DNA of 64,000 bases, from assembly GCA_029248525.1 (NCBI GenBank), contig JAQWJE010000008.1, forward strand, positions 248,001 to 312,000, written 5' to 3'. This DNA is from Candidatus Binatia bacterium (GTDB taxonomy: Bacteria > Desulfobacterota > Binatia > UBA12015). The position numbers and the translations under genes are program-made. Positions 35,405-43,748 of the stretch are shown here, one piece after another (the stretch's first letter is position 1; every line of letters begins with the position of its first letter). A model generated the notes under the pieces. The model had not been told where the DNA came from. It was given only the letters and a program-made list of their open reading frames with translations, and ran no database searches.

Positions 35405-35489
35405 ATCCGACTTGTAGCACGAGGGGGGCAGGTGGTACGAGGAGTGTTCGAGTTCCGGATGATCGGGACCAAAGCGCAGGTGCGGTGGT

Positions 35490-37382
35490 TTGGGTAATTC
35501 CATTGAAATTTTATCGGCGGTCGTGGCGAACCAGATTGCTGCAGGCGAGGTGATCGAGAGGCCTGCTTCGATTGTGAAAGAGCTTGTGGAGAACGCTCTG
35601 GATGCCGGCGCTCGACGGATTGATGTGTCGGTACGCGAGGGGGGCCGGGAGGAAATCATCGTGCAGGATGATGGTTCGGGCATGGCGCGTGCGGATGCGG
35701 AGCGGGCCTGCTTGCGCCATGCGACGAGCAAGCTTCGCGAGATCGACGAGATCGAGCGGATTGCCAGTTACGGTTTCCGCGGCGAGGCGTTGGCGAGTAT
35801 TTCCTCCATCTCGAAAACCACGATCGAGACCTGCGAAAATCGCGCAGCTGAAGGTACCTGTATTCGGGTTCAGCAGGGGAAGGTCCTGGAGGTTTTGCCG
35901 GCAGGAGTGCCCGAGGGGACCAAGATCACGGTAAGGGAGTTGTTTGCCTCTGTGCCGGCGCGGCGGAAGTTCTTGCGCACAGCCCAGACAGAGTTGGCCC
36001 ATATCTCGGATTGGTTGTTGCGCGCCGCACTCGCGCGCCCGGAGGTGGCTTTTTCTTTGACGCACGGGGCGCGGGAGGTATTTCGACATCCCGCGGTCGC
36101 TGATCCCGGAGAGCGGCTGCGCCAAGTTCAGGGCGCGACGCGAGCGGGCGAAATGCTGGCGTGTTCGGGTGAGGCTCATGGGATTCGCGTCACGGGTTGG
36201 GTCTCGCGCGCGGGCAAGAGCTATCCGCAGTCCAAGGCGATTCTTTCCTACGTGGGAGGCCGGGTGGTGCGGGACCGAGTCCTGACGCGAGCGGTTCTGG
36301 ATGCTTATCGGGCCCTGCTGCCTCAGGGGCGCTACCCGGCAGCCGTGCTCTTTCTCGAGCTCCCTCCCGGAGAAGTCGATGTGAATGTGCATCCGGGTAA
36401 AGTTGAAGTTCGTTTTGCCAATGGCGACCAGGTGTATAGCGCGGTTTTGCGCACCATTCGCCAGGCTCTCGAGGACGGAATTCAGGCACCGGCCGCCCTG
36501 GAAACGCGGGGCGACGTGGCGTCGACTCAGGAGAGTTCCCCCTCGAGGGTGAGGGGCGCCAGCGGCGGTTCCGAGGTTTCGGCTCGCGTGGAGGAGTCGC
36601 TTGCCCGCTATGCCGCTCGCCCGGGATCGCGGGAAACACGCTCCTATACGATTCGGTCGACGGAGCAGGCCACTGATAGGCGCGATCGCGCCGGTGTGTC
36701 GGTGCCCGGCGGTAGTGACCGTCAGGACGCGATGGAATTTGCCGCAAAAGGCGATGCCGAGCCTTCGTCGGATGGGCGCCCCGCAGGACTTCCACGGTTT
36801 GCCGACCTTCGTGTGCTGGGCCAGGCGATGAACGGTTATATCGTGACGGAATCGAGGGATGGTCTGGTCCTGATCGACCAGCATGCCGCTCACGAACGGG
36901 TTCGCTTCGAACGCTTGCGAGCACAGGCAGCGACAACCATTGCGAGCCAGCAGTTACTGGTGCCTTCGGTGGTGGAGTTGGATCCGACTGCGCTAGCTGC
37001 TCTGGAGGCCAATGCCGACCAATTGCGGGCCGGCGGTTTCGAGATCGACAGCTTCGGCACCGGCCGGGTGGTGCTCCGGGCGCTTCCAGCCTCGTTGGAT
37101 GTCTCGACGGACGTGGAGGTCCTGTTGGCCGAACTCGCGCGCGAGTTTGCCGAAATGGGGAGCCGCGGAACCGAGGAGCGGATTCTCGCAGCGCGAGATA
37201 CCCTCCTGGCGCGGGTCGCTTGTCACGGAGCGGTGCGGGTGGGTGATCCCTTGACGATGGACGAAATGAAGCAATTGGTCGCAGATCTCGATACGATCCC
37301 GTTTGCCGCAACCTGTCCGCACGGTCGGCCGATGGTGGCGCCGATCCCTCGCGGGGAAATCGAACGGCGCGTTCTCCGCTAG
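35490..37382 (+). CDS. mutL: DNA mismatch repair protein MutL (endonuclease type)
   Basis: A 630-residue MutL. The N-terminal GHKL ATPase has ANQIAAGEVIERPASIVKEL, DDGSGM and GFRGEALASI. The C-terminal part has DQHAAHERVRFE near residue 462, matching the metal-binding DQHAx2Ex4E endonuclease motif, plus CPHGRP near the end. This is the latent-endonuclease form used by bacteria without MutH. The start is TTG at 35490; no better ATG is available. mutS lies 14 kb downstream. It is divergent from rfaE2 with 85 bases between starts. Confidence 0.94.
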   Translation: MGNSIEILSAVVANQIAAGEVIERPASIVKELVENALDAGARRIDVSVREGGREEIIVQDDGSGMARADAERACLRHATSKLREIDEIERIASYGFRGEALASISSISKTTIETCENRAAEGTCIRVQQGKVLEVLPAGVPEGTKITVRELFASVPARRKFLRTAQTELAHISDWLLRAALARPEVAFSLTHGAREVFRHPAVADPGERLRQVQGATRAGEMLACSGEAHGIRVTGWVSRAGKSYPQSKAILSYVGGRVVRDRVLTRAVLDAYRALLPQGRYPAAVLFLELPPGEVDVNVHPGKVEVRFANGDQVYSAVLRTIRQALEDGIQAPAALETRGDVASTQESSPSRVRGASGGSEVSARVEESLARYAARPGSRETRSYTIRSTEQATDRRDRAGVSVPGGSDRQDAMEFAAKGDAEPSSDGRPAGLPRFADLRVLGQAMNGYIVTESRDGLVLIDQHAAHERVRFERLRAQAATTIASQQLLVPSVVELDPTALAALEANADQLRAGGFEIDSFGTGRVVLRALPASLDVSTDVEVLLAELAREFAEMGSRGTEERILAARDTLLARVACHGAVRVGDPLTMDEMKQLVADLDTIPFAATCPHGRPMVAPIPRGEIERRVLR

Positions 37383-37386
37383 CCGA

Positions 37387-37409
37387 TCCCGGCGGGTGTT
37401 CGACCGGGA
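37387..37409. terminator. Hairpin after mutL
   Basis: TCCCGG (37387-37392) pairs perfectly with CCGGGA (37404-37409) across an 11-base loop, starting 5 bases after the mutL stop. No T-run follows, so this is a weak terminator candidate in the 145-base gap before miaA. Confidence 0.3.
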
Positions 37410-37527
37410 GGCGGATTGAAAAATGGGTACGAGTCCATAAGTAGGGATGCTGGATGGTAACGCCGACGAAAAAGAGGAACTCCAGCGCTCGCGGAGCGCC
37501 GTGCTCTTCGATGCCGAGGGGGGTTGC

Positions 37528-38460
37528 ATGAGCGGTGGCTCGGGCCGGTTGCCTCTGGTGGCGATTGTGGGCCCGACAGCTGCCGGAAAAAGCGCTCTGG
37601 CACTCGAGCTTGCCTTGACGGGGCAGGCCGAGGTCGTCTCGGTCGACTCTCGCCAGATCTTCCGGCATCTGGATATTGGCACAGCGAAGCCGACGGCCGA
37701 GATGTGTGCTCAGGTTCCGCATCACCTGATTGATGTGGCCGAGCCTGACGAGTCTTACGATGCCGGTCGCTTTGGACGCGAGGCGACCGCAGCGGTTCGA
37801 GAGATACGGGGGCGTGGTTGCGCACCAATCCTATGTGGTGGCAGCGGGCTATATTTGCGCGCCCTCGCGGAGGGGATGCCGGACCTGCCCGAGCCGGATC
37901 CGATCCTCCGTGAGCAATTGAAGCATGAAGCCGATGGGCGTGGGGACGCGGAGATGCACGAGGAACTCTCCAGCCTCGACCCTGGAGTCGCCGCGCGCGT
38001 TGCGGTGGGGGATCGCCGGCGGGTGTTGCGTGCATTGGAGGTGTTCCGCCAGACAGGCAGGCCGCTTGGAGAGTGGCAGGAGGAGCATGCCCGCCGGCCT
38101 CGGCCATTTGAAGTTCTGACGGTCGTGCTCTCCCCTTCTCGGGAGATTCTTGAATCCCGCATCCGGGAGCGTGCCGAGGCGATGTGGGCCGAAGGGTTGG
38201 TCGCCGAAACGCGGGGGATCCTCGACCGTGGATTCTCCGGAGAGCTGGCTTCGTTGCAGTCGATTGGATACCGCGAGGCGCAGGCCTTCCTTCGGGGCGA
38301 GCTCTCGGAGGAAGCAGCTATCGAGGCGATCGTCCTGACCTCTCGGCAATATGCCAAGCGCCAGAGGACCTGGTTTCGAGGCATTGCGGGGGCCCATTGG
38401 CTTGAGGAGGCTCGTTGGCCAGTGTCTCTCCAGCGCAAGGTTCTCGATTGTCTGGGATGA
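37528..38460 (+). CDS. miaA: tRNA dimethylallyltransferase MiaA
   Basis: A 310-residue enzyme that adds a dimethylallyl group to A37 of tRNAs reading UNN codons. It has a P-loop VGPTAAGKSALALELA near residue 12, SVDSRQIFRHLDIGTAKPT, CGGSGLYLRAL and SIGYREAQ near 247. An ATG at 37528 is preceded by GAGGGGGG; the upstream in-frame start at 37447 is discounted. mutL-miaA is a common order. Confidence 0.95.
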   Translation: MSGGSGRLPLVAIVGPTAAGKSALALELALTGQAEVVSVDSRQIFRHLDIGTAKPTAEMCAQVPHHLIDVAEPDESYDAGRFGREATAAVREIRGRGCAPILCGGSGLYLRALAEGMPDLPEPDPILREQLKHEADGRGDAEMHEELSSLDPGVAARVAVGDRRRVLRALEVFRQTGRPLGEWQEEHARRPRPFEVLTVVLSPSREILESRIRERAEAMWAEGLVAETRGILDRGFSGELASLQSIGYREAQAFLRGELSEEAAIEAIVLTSRQYAKRQRTWFRGIAGAHWLEEARWPVSLQRKVLDCLG

Positions 38461-38524
38461 GGAATCCCTCGACAAATGGAGCTTGGTGCCGGATTGTGCT
38501 TTGAATAACGAACGAAGGCGGGGC

Positions 38525-39661
38525 TTGGAATTGGCTAAAAAGGACACAAAAGACAAGGCGGCACCGACCAGAGGACAAGCCTCGTTGGCGGTTTTTCGTC
38601 GCCGCTTGGACCGAATCGACGCCGAGCTGCTGAAGTTGCTGAGCGAGCGAACCAGCGTGGTGCTGCAGGTCAAAGAGGCCAAGCAGGCAACGGGTGGGCG
38701 AATCTGGGTGCCCGAGCGCGAAGCTGCCCAACTCCAGCGATTGAGCCGGCTCAATCGAAAAAGTGAGACCCCGGTTCCCGAGGGTGCTCTTTCCTCGATT
38801 TTTGGGGAGGTCCTTTCGGCCTCGCGGGCGCTCCAGCGTGATTTGCGCGTGGCCTATCTTGGCCCGCAAGGAACATACTCCGAACTGGCGGCTCACGAAC
38901 ATTTCGGTTCGCAGGCCGAATTTGTGCCGGTTTCGAATATTGCCGCGATCTTTGATGCGGTGGAAAAAAAACAGGTCGAACTGGGCGTTGTTCCTTTCGA
39001 GAACTCAACGGAAGGGATCGTGGGGCAGGCGATCGATGCCTTCGTCGAGAGCCCTTTGCGTATCTTGGGCGAACGACAGCTGGATATTCGTCATGCGTTG
39101 CTGGGGCATACGAAAAATCTCGGACAGGTGCGGCGTGTGCTGGCGCATCCACAGGCGATTGCGCAATGCCGTAATTGGCTCGAGGTCCATTTGCCGCATG
39201 CGGAGTTGCGTGAGGTTTCCAGCAATGCGGCGGCGGCGCAGCAGGCGGCCCGGACCAAGAGCAGTGCGGCCATCGCCTCGGCGTCCGCAGCCAGTCGCTA
39301 CCGCCTGGAAGTGCTTCAGGAAGGGATTCAGGACCTTTCCCGAAACGTCACCCGATTTGTCGTCGTGGGCGACGCGGATCAAGTCGCCCCGGTACCGGGG
39401 GAGAAAATATCCATCCTGTTTTCGGTGAAGAATGAGGTTGGGGTTCTGGCCCGAATCCTGGCGCCCCTCGCGCGCGCCGGTATCGATGTCTTGAAGGTCG
39501 AGTCTCGACCCAAGCGCGGCCATTTGTGGGATTATGTCTTCTTCATGGATCTTTGCGGCGACCTGGAGGACCGGAATGTCGGTCGTGCGGTGGCCGCGAT
39601 CCGCAAGCATTGCGTTTGGCTGAAGGTTTTGGGGAGTTATGCAGCCGCGCAACCGAAGTGA
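38525..39661 (+). CDS. pheA: Chorismate mutase/prephenate dehydratase PheA
   Basis: A fused enzyme of about 378 residues. The N-terminal AroQ chorismate mutase helix begins VFRRRLDRIDAELLKLL; the prephenate dehydratase starts LRVAYLGPQGTYSELAA and includes the catalytic Thr-Arg-Phe motif (NVTRFVVVG); a regulatory ACT domain with KVESRPKRG ends the protein, so phenylalanine feedback is likely. The start is uncertain: no ATG is found near the family start and TTG at 38525 fits best, with GTG/TTG options from 38483. It overlaps hisC by 23 bases. Confidence 0.9.
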   Translation: MELAKKDTKDKAAPTRGQASLAVFRRRLDRIDAELLKLLSERTSVVLQVKEAKQATGGRIWVPEREAAQLQRLSRLNRKSETPVPEGALSSIFGEVLSASRALQRDLRVAYLGPQGTYSELAAHEHFGSQAEFVPVSNIAAIFDAVEKKQVELGVVPFENSTEGIVGQAIDAFVESPLRILGERQLDIRHALLGHTKNLGQVRRVLAHPQAIAQCRNWLEVHLPHAELREVSSNAAAAQQAARTKSSAAIASASAASRYRLEVLQEGIQDLSRNVTRFVVVGDADQVAPVPGEKISILFSVKNEVGVLARILAPLARAGIDVLKVESRPKRGHLWDYVFFMDLCGDLEDRNVGRAVAAIRKHCVWLKVLGSYAAAQPK

Positions 39662-40814
39662 GAAGGGCGGCGCCGAGGTCTCCCCGGCTTCGCTGGTCGC
39701 CGGACACCTCCGCGACCTCTCGCCCTACGTGCCTGGCCGGGCGATCGCCGAGATCGAACGGGAGTTCGGGCTCGACACCGTGGTGAAGCTTGCTTCCAAC
39801 GAGAACCCGGTCGGCATGAGCCCATTGGCCCGCGAAGCCTATGTCGCGGCCGCCACAGAGATGCACCGATATCCCGAGGGGGGCTCTCCCGAGCTGCAGC
39901 AGGCACTTGCTGAGCACCATCAGGTAGATCCCTCGCGGGTGCTTCTGGGGAACGGGTCCAACGAAGTCTTGACACTTCTGGCACGATTGTTTTTGTCGCC
40001 GGGGGATGAGGTCGTTGTTTCCGAGGGGGCTTTTGCCATCTATGCACTCTCCGCCAAGGCGCAGGGGGCTGACGTCGTTACGGTGGCCGCGCCTGCCTAC
40101 ACCCACGATCCGATCGGCATGATTGATGCGGTGACCGAGCGCACGAAAATCCTCTACCTATGCAATCCGAATAACCCGACCGGTACGATGTTCGGGCGGG
40201 ATGTATGGGAGAAATTTCTGGCGAGCGTGCCGCAGGACATTCTTGTGGTTTGCGATAATGCGTACGCGGAATACGTCGACCATCCGGATTTTCCGGATGC
40301 CATGCTCGATCGAGATCGCCACCCCGGTCTGGTCGTCCTGCGTACCTTCTCCAAGATCTATGGGATGGGCGGTCTGCGGATCGGCTATGGGGTCGGACCT
40401 GATTGGCTCGGTGATTTCTACCATCGCCTGCGCGATCCCTTTAACGTGAATCTGGCAGCGGAAAAGGCTGCTGTCGCGGCTCTGCGCGACGAGGCGCATG
40501 TCATATCGAGTCGTCGGGTGAATGCCGAAGGTCGGAAGTTCCTGCGTCGGGCCGTCAAGATTCTGGGGCTCGCGGCCTTGCCGAGTGAGACAAACTTTCT
40601 CACGATCGAAGTCGGCTACGGGGGTGACGTCGCAGATTCTCTCCAGCGGGCCGGTATCATTGTGCGGCCTCTCGGGGGCTATGGCATGCCGGCCCATATC
40701 CGCGTATCGATCGGACTGCCCGAGGAAAATACCGCATTCGCGCAAACTTTGGCGGCTCTGCTGGGTTTCAGCGGGCCTGGCGCACCCTTGCTGCGTCAGG
40801 AAGAGACCTCATGA
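39639..40814 (+). CDS. hisC: Histidinol-phosphate/aromatic aminotransferase (HisC type)
   Basis: A 391-residue fold type I PLP aminotransferase. It has VVKLASNENPVGMSPLA near the N-terminus, CNPNNPTGTMF, the catalytic Lys in TFSKIYGMGGLRIGYGVG near residue 240 and a conserved Arg near the end (HIRVSIG). Between pheA and tyrA in this supra-operon it probably transaminates phenylpyruvate or prephenate-derived keto acids as well as, or instead of, histidinol phosphate. Other his genes are not nearby. It overlaps tyrA-aroA by 4 bases. Confidence 0.92.
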   Translation: MQPRNRSEKGGAEVSPASLVAGHLRDLSPYVPGRAIAEIEREFGLDTVVKLASNENPVGMSPLAREAYVAAATEMHRYPEGGSPELQQALAEHHQVDPSRVLLGNGSNEVLTLLARLFLSPGDEVVVSEGAFAIYALSAKAQGADVVTVAAPAYTHDPIGMIDAVTERTKILYLCNPNNPTGTMFGRDVWEKFLASVPQDILVVCDNAYAEYVDHPDFPDAMLDRDRHPGLVVLRTFSKIYGMGGLRIGYGVGPDWLGDFYHRLRDPFNVNLAAEKAAVAALRDEAHVISSRRVNAEGRKFLRRAVKILGLAALPSETNFLTIEVGYGGDVADSLQRAGIIVRPLGGYGMPAHIRVSIGLPEENTAFAQTLAALLGFSGPGAPLLRQEETS

Positions 40815-42949
40815 TTCGAAAGTTGGGGATCGTCGGCGTCGGTTTGATCGGCGGATCTGCGGCCATGGCCGCCCGGCGAGCGGGTTTTGCGGCGGAGGTT
40901 GTCGGTCTCGGACGGACGCAGGAGAATCTTGATACCGCACTTTCCCGCGGCATTGTGGATGCAGCGAGCCGAGATCCGGAGATTTTGGCCGACTGCGATC
41001 TGGTTCTGCTGGCGACCCCTGTCCGGACTCTCGCATTGAATGCCGAACAGATTGTCGGCCAGTTGCGTCCGGACACGGTCGTCACCGATGGTGGCAGTGT
41101 AAAGGTCGAGGTCGTGCGCGATTGCGAAGCGATTCTGGGCTCCCGGTTTGTCGGTAGCCATCCGATTGCCGGCACCGAAGATTCCGGTGCAGCAGCGGCG
41201 GATGAGTCGCTTTTTCTCGACGCGGTATGCGTCGTGACGCCCAGTTCGGAAACGGATCCCGCCGCAACGGTACTGGTCCGACAATTTTGGGAAGCTCTGG
41301 GAATGCGGGTGGTCTCCATGGACCCGCCGTCGCACGACCGAGCGTTGGGAGTCACCAGCCATCTGCCGCACCTTTTGGCTTTTGCGCTGGCTGGCGTTGC
41401 CGCGGGTGAGCGCACCGCAATCGGAGAATTGCTGGGTCCGTCGTTTCGAGACATGACCCGGATCGCCGCGAGTTCGCCCGAAATGTGGCGGGATATTCTT
41501 CTGGCGAATGCCAGCACGCTCAGTGACGTTGCCGGACGCTTTGCCGAAGAACTCGAAGCGCTTCGGCTGGCCGCGACGCGGGGGGACGGGGCGGCGCTGG
41601 AGAGTCGGATTCGCCGAGCCGGGGACTGGAAGCGTCAGACCACCGGAGGAACCGAAACCACTGCTGAAATCCAGCCCTCCTCGACGCCCCTGCAGGGCAA
41701 TGTTCGCGTGCCGGGAGATAAATCAATCGGCCACCGGGCTCTTTTGTTCGGAGGAATTGCCCAGGGTGTGACCCGGGTCCGCGGGCTCTCGCCCGGTGCG
41801 GATAATGCGAGCACGGTCGAGGTCCTCCGGGGTCTCGGGATTCAGGTGGATCGCAATGGTGACGAGGCGCTGGTGCACGGCGGGGGATTCGAGGGCCTCC
41901 GCATGCCCGCGGCGACACTGGACTGCGGAAATTCGGGAACGACGATGCGGCTCTGTGCCGGGTTGTTGGCGGGCCGTCCTTTTTCTTCACGACTCGATGG
42001 CGACGCATCCCTCCGCTCGCGGCCGATGGCCCGTGTGCAGGGCCCGTTGGCCGCGTTGGGGGCGGTGATCGAAACCGAGGATGGGCATGCGCCGCTGGTG
42101 GTCCGCGGACGCTCACTCAAAGGGGCCGACGTTACGCTTTCCGTGGCGAGCGCCCAACTCAAGACATCCGTGCTTCTGGCGGGCTTGCAGGCAGAGGGGC
42201 GAACCGTGGTTCGCGAACCCTTGCGTAGCCGCGATCACACCGAGCGCCTGCTGCCGCATTTTGGTGTTTTGGTCGAAGTGGCCAACGACGGGGGAATCGC
42301 AGTTCAGGGGCCCGTGACTTTACGTGCGGCGGACGTCGACGTCCCTGGCGATCCGAGCGCGGCGGCCTTCTGGGCGGTCGCAGCGTCGATTGTGCCCGGC
42401 TCCGAAGTCCACATCCCGGACGTGGCCATGAACCCGACCCGCATCGGAGCTCTCGATGTTCTCGTCGCGATGGGCGCCGATTTGACCCGAACCGACAAGC
42501 CGTCCGTGGGAGCTGAGCCGGTAGCCGATCTAACCGTCCGTTACGCAGCGCTGCGGGGCGTCGAGGTGGCCGGCGAGACCATGGTCCGGGCGATCGATGA
42601 ATTCCCGATTCTTGCGGTGGCGGCAGCGTTCGCGGATGGCGAAACGGTTTTCGCAGATGGTGCCGAGTTGCGTCACAAGGAAAGCGATCGTCTGGCGACG
42701 ATGGCGGCAGGGCTCCAGCGAATGGGGGTGGCTGTGCGGGAGCAGCCAGATGGGCTTGTGGTTGAGGGCGGCGGCCGCCTTGCGGGTGCGACCGTCGAAA
42801 CTTTTGGCGACCACCGAATCGCGATGGCCTTCGCGGTGGCCGCCCTCGGGGCGAGCGGTCCGGTCCGGATCGAGGATGCCGACTCGATTGCGGTATCGGA
42901 TCCACGATTTCTGGCCGTGCTCGAGACTCTGCGCGCGGAGCTCCGGTAA
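40811..42949 (+). CDS. tyrA-aroA: TyrA-AroA fusion: prephenate dehydrogenase / EPSP synthase
   Basis: A single 712-residue protein with two enzymes. Residues 1 to about 285 are TyrA: nucleotide-binding GIVGVGLIGGSAA, HPIAGTEDSG and the RDMTRIAASSPEMW block. Residues about 292-712 are AroA (5-enolpyruvylshikimate-3-phosphate synthase): GDKSIGHRALLFGG near 302, LDCGNSGTTMRL, LDGDASLRSRPM near 393 and ETFGDHRIAMA near the end. AroA precedes chorismate and TyrA acts after it, so the fusion links both ends. The same fusion occurs in pseudomonads, next to the same neighbours. It overlaps hisC by 4 bases and cmk by 1 base. Confidence 0.96.
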   Translation: MIRKLGIVGVGLIGGSAAMAARRAGFAAEVVGLGRTQENLDTALSRGIVDAASRDPEILADCDLVLLATPVRTLALNAEQIVGQLRPDTVVTDGGSVKVEVVRDCEAILGSRFVGSHPIAGTEDSGAAAADESLFLDAVCVVTPSSETDPAATVLVRQFWEALGMRVVSMDPPSHDRALGVTSHLPHLLAFALAGVAAGERTAIGELLGPSFRDMTRIAASSPEMWRDILLANASTLSDVAGRFAEELEALRLAATRGDGAALESRIRRAGDWKRQTTGGTETTAEIQPSSTPLQGNVRVPGDKSIGHRALLFGGIAQGVTRVRGLSPGADNASTVEVLRGLGIQVDRNGDEALVHGGGFEGLRMPAATLDCGNSGTTMRLCAGLLAGRPFSSRLDGDASLRSRPMARVQGPLAALGAVIETEDGHAPLVVRGRSLKGADVTLSVASAQLKTSVLLAGLQAEGRTVVREPLRSRDHTERLLPHFGVLVEVANDGGIAVQGPVTLRAADVDVPGDPSAAAFWAVAASIVPGSEVHIPDVAMNPTRIGALDVLVAMGADLTRTDKPSVGAEPVADLTVRYAALRGVEVAGETMVRAIDEFPILAVAAAFADGETVFADGAELRHKESDRLATMAAGLQRMGVAVREQPDGLVVEGGGRLAGATVETFGDHRIAMAFAVAALGASGPVRIEDADSIAVSDPRFLAVLETLRAELR

Positions 42950-43659
42950 TGGCGCGTCTGGTCGTGACCATCGATGGCCCGGCCGGAGCCGGAAAAAGCA
43001 CGGTCAGTCGAAGCCTGGCTGCACTTCTGGGCTATACCTATCTCGATACGGGAGCCATCTACCGCACATTGGGGCTCTCGGTCGGGGCGTTCGAGGCGCT
43101 CGCCGCAAGACTCGACGCTTGCGCCGATCCGGAGGCTCTACCGCCTGAGGACCGCGAACGGCTCGCCGGCATTGCAAGGTCTCTCGAAATTACCTTCGAG
43201 GATGCCGGAACCCGAGTTTTTCTGCATGGGGATGAGGTCACATCGGCGATTCGTACGCCGGCTGCGGGCGAGCGTGCGTCGCGCGTTTCGGCTGTCCCGG
43301 AGGTGCGAGCGGCTCTTCTCGAATTGCAGCGTGCGCTGGGTGCCAGCGGTGGCGTTGTTGTCGAAGGGCGCGATACAGGCAGCATTATTTTCCCGCAGGC
43401 CGAAGCGAAATTCTTTCTGACCGCATCGGTGGCCTGCCGGGCAGGTCGGCGCACGGCGGAGCTTCGTTCGCGTGGCCTCGCGGCGGAAGAAGCTGATGTT
43501 GCAAGGGAAATTTCGGCTCGGGATGCCCGCGACGCCGGTCGATCGGTGGCGCCATTGGTTCGTCCGGAGGGTTCCATGGAGGTCGACTCGTCAAATATGG
43601 GGGTCGATGAAGTTGTCGCAGAAATGGCGGCCAGAGTTCGAGGCCTTGAGGCCTCTTGA
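42949..43659 (+). CDS. cmk: Cytidylate kinase
   Basis: A 236-residue (d)CMP kinase. It has the P-loop TIDGPAGAGKSTVSRSLA near residue 9, TGAIYRTLGLSVG, the VVEGRDTGSIIFPQAEAKFFL CMP-binding block and the Asp-rich LID region (ARDARDAGRSVAPL). It starts by sharing an A with the tyrA-aroA stop (TAATG). A perfect hairpin lies over its last codons before rpsA. Confidence 0.95.
   Translation: MARLVVTIDGPAGAGKSTVSRSLAALLGYTYLDTGAIYRTLGLSVGAFEALAARLDACADPEALPPEDRERLAGIARSLEITFEDAGTRVFLHGDEVTSAIRTPAAGERASRVSAVPEVRAALLELQRALGASGGVVVEGRDTGSIIFPQAEAKFFLTASVACRAGRRTAELRSRGLAAEEADVAREISARDARDAGRSVAPLVRPEGSMEVDSSNMGVDEVVAEMAARVRGLEAS
43640..43655 (+). terminator. Perfect hairpin at the cmk 3' end
   Basis: GAGGCC pairs with GGCCTC around a TTGA loop, overlapping the last cmk codons, followed by TTGAAAA. 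It could attenuate or stabilise the transcript between cmk and rpsA. It is not a full Rho-independent terminator. Confidence 0.35.
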
Positions 43660-43731
43660 AAAGCGCTATCTTCACGAGTAAGCCTAGCGTCAGCACATCT
43701 GCCTGCGTATGGCATTCGTGTATCCCCGTTT

Positions 43732-43737
43732 AGGAGG
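43732..43737 (+). promoter_or_regulatory. Strong ribosome binding site of rpsA
   Basis: AGGAGG, eleven bases before the ATG at 43749. This is one of the few consensus-strength sites in the window and fits a highly expressed ribosomal gene. Confidence 0.7.
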
Positions 43738-43748
43738 CAGTAACTGGA

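Noticed and set aside
43656-43684. Possible promoter (TTGAAA then TAAGCC) before rpsA
   Set aside because: The -10 box matches only two of six bases, too weak to list as a feature.
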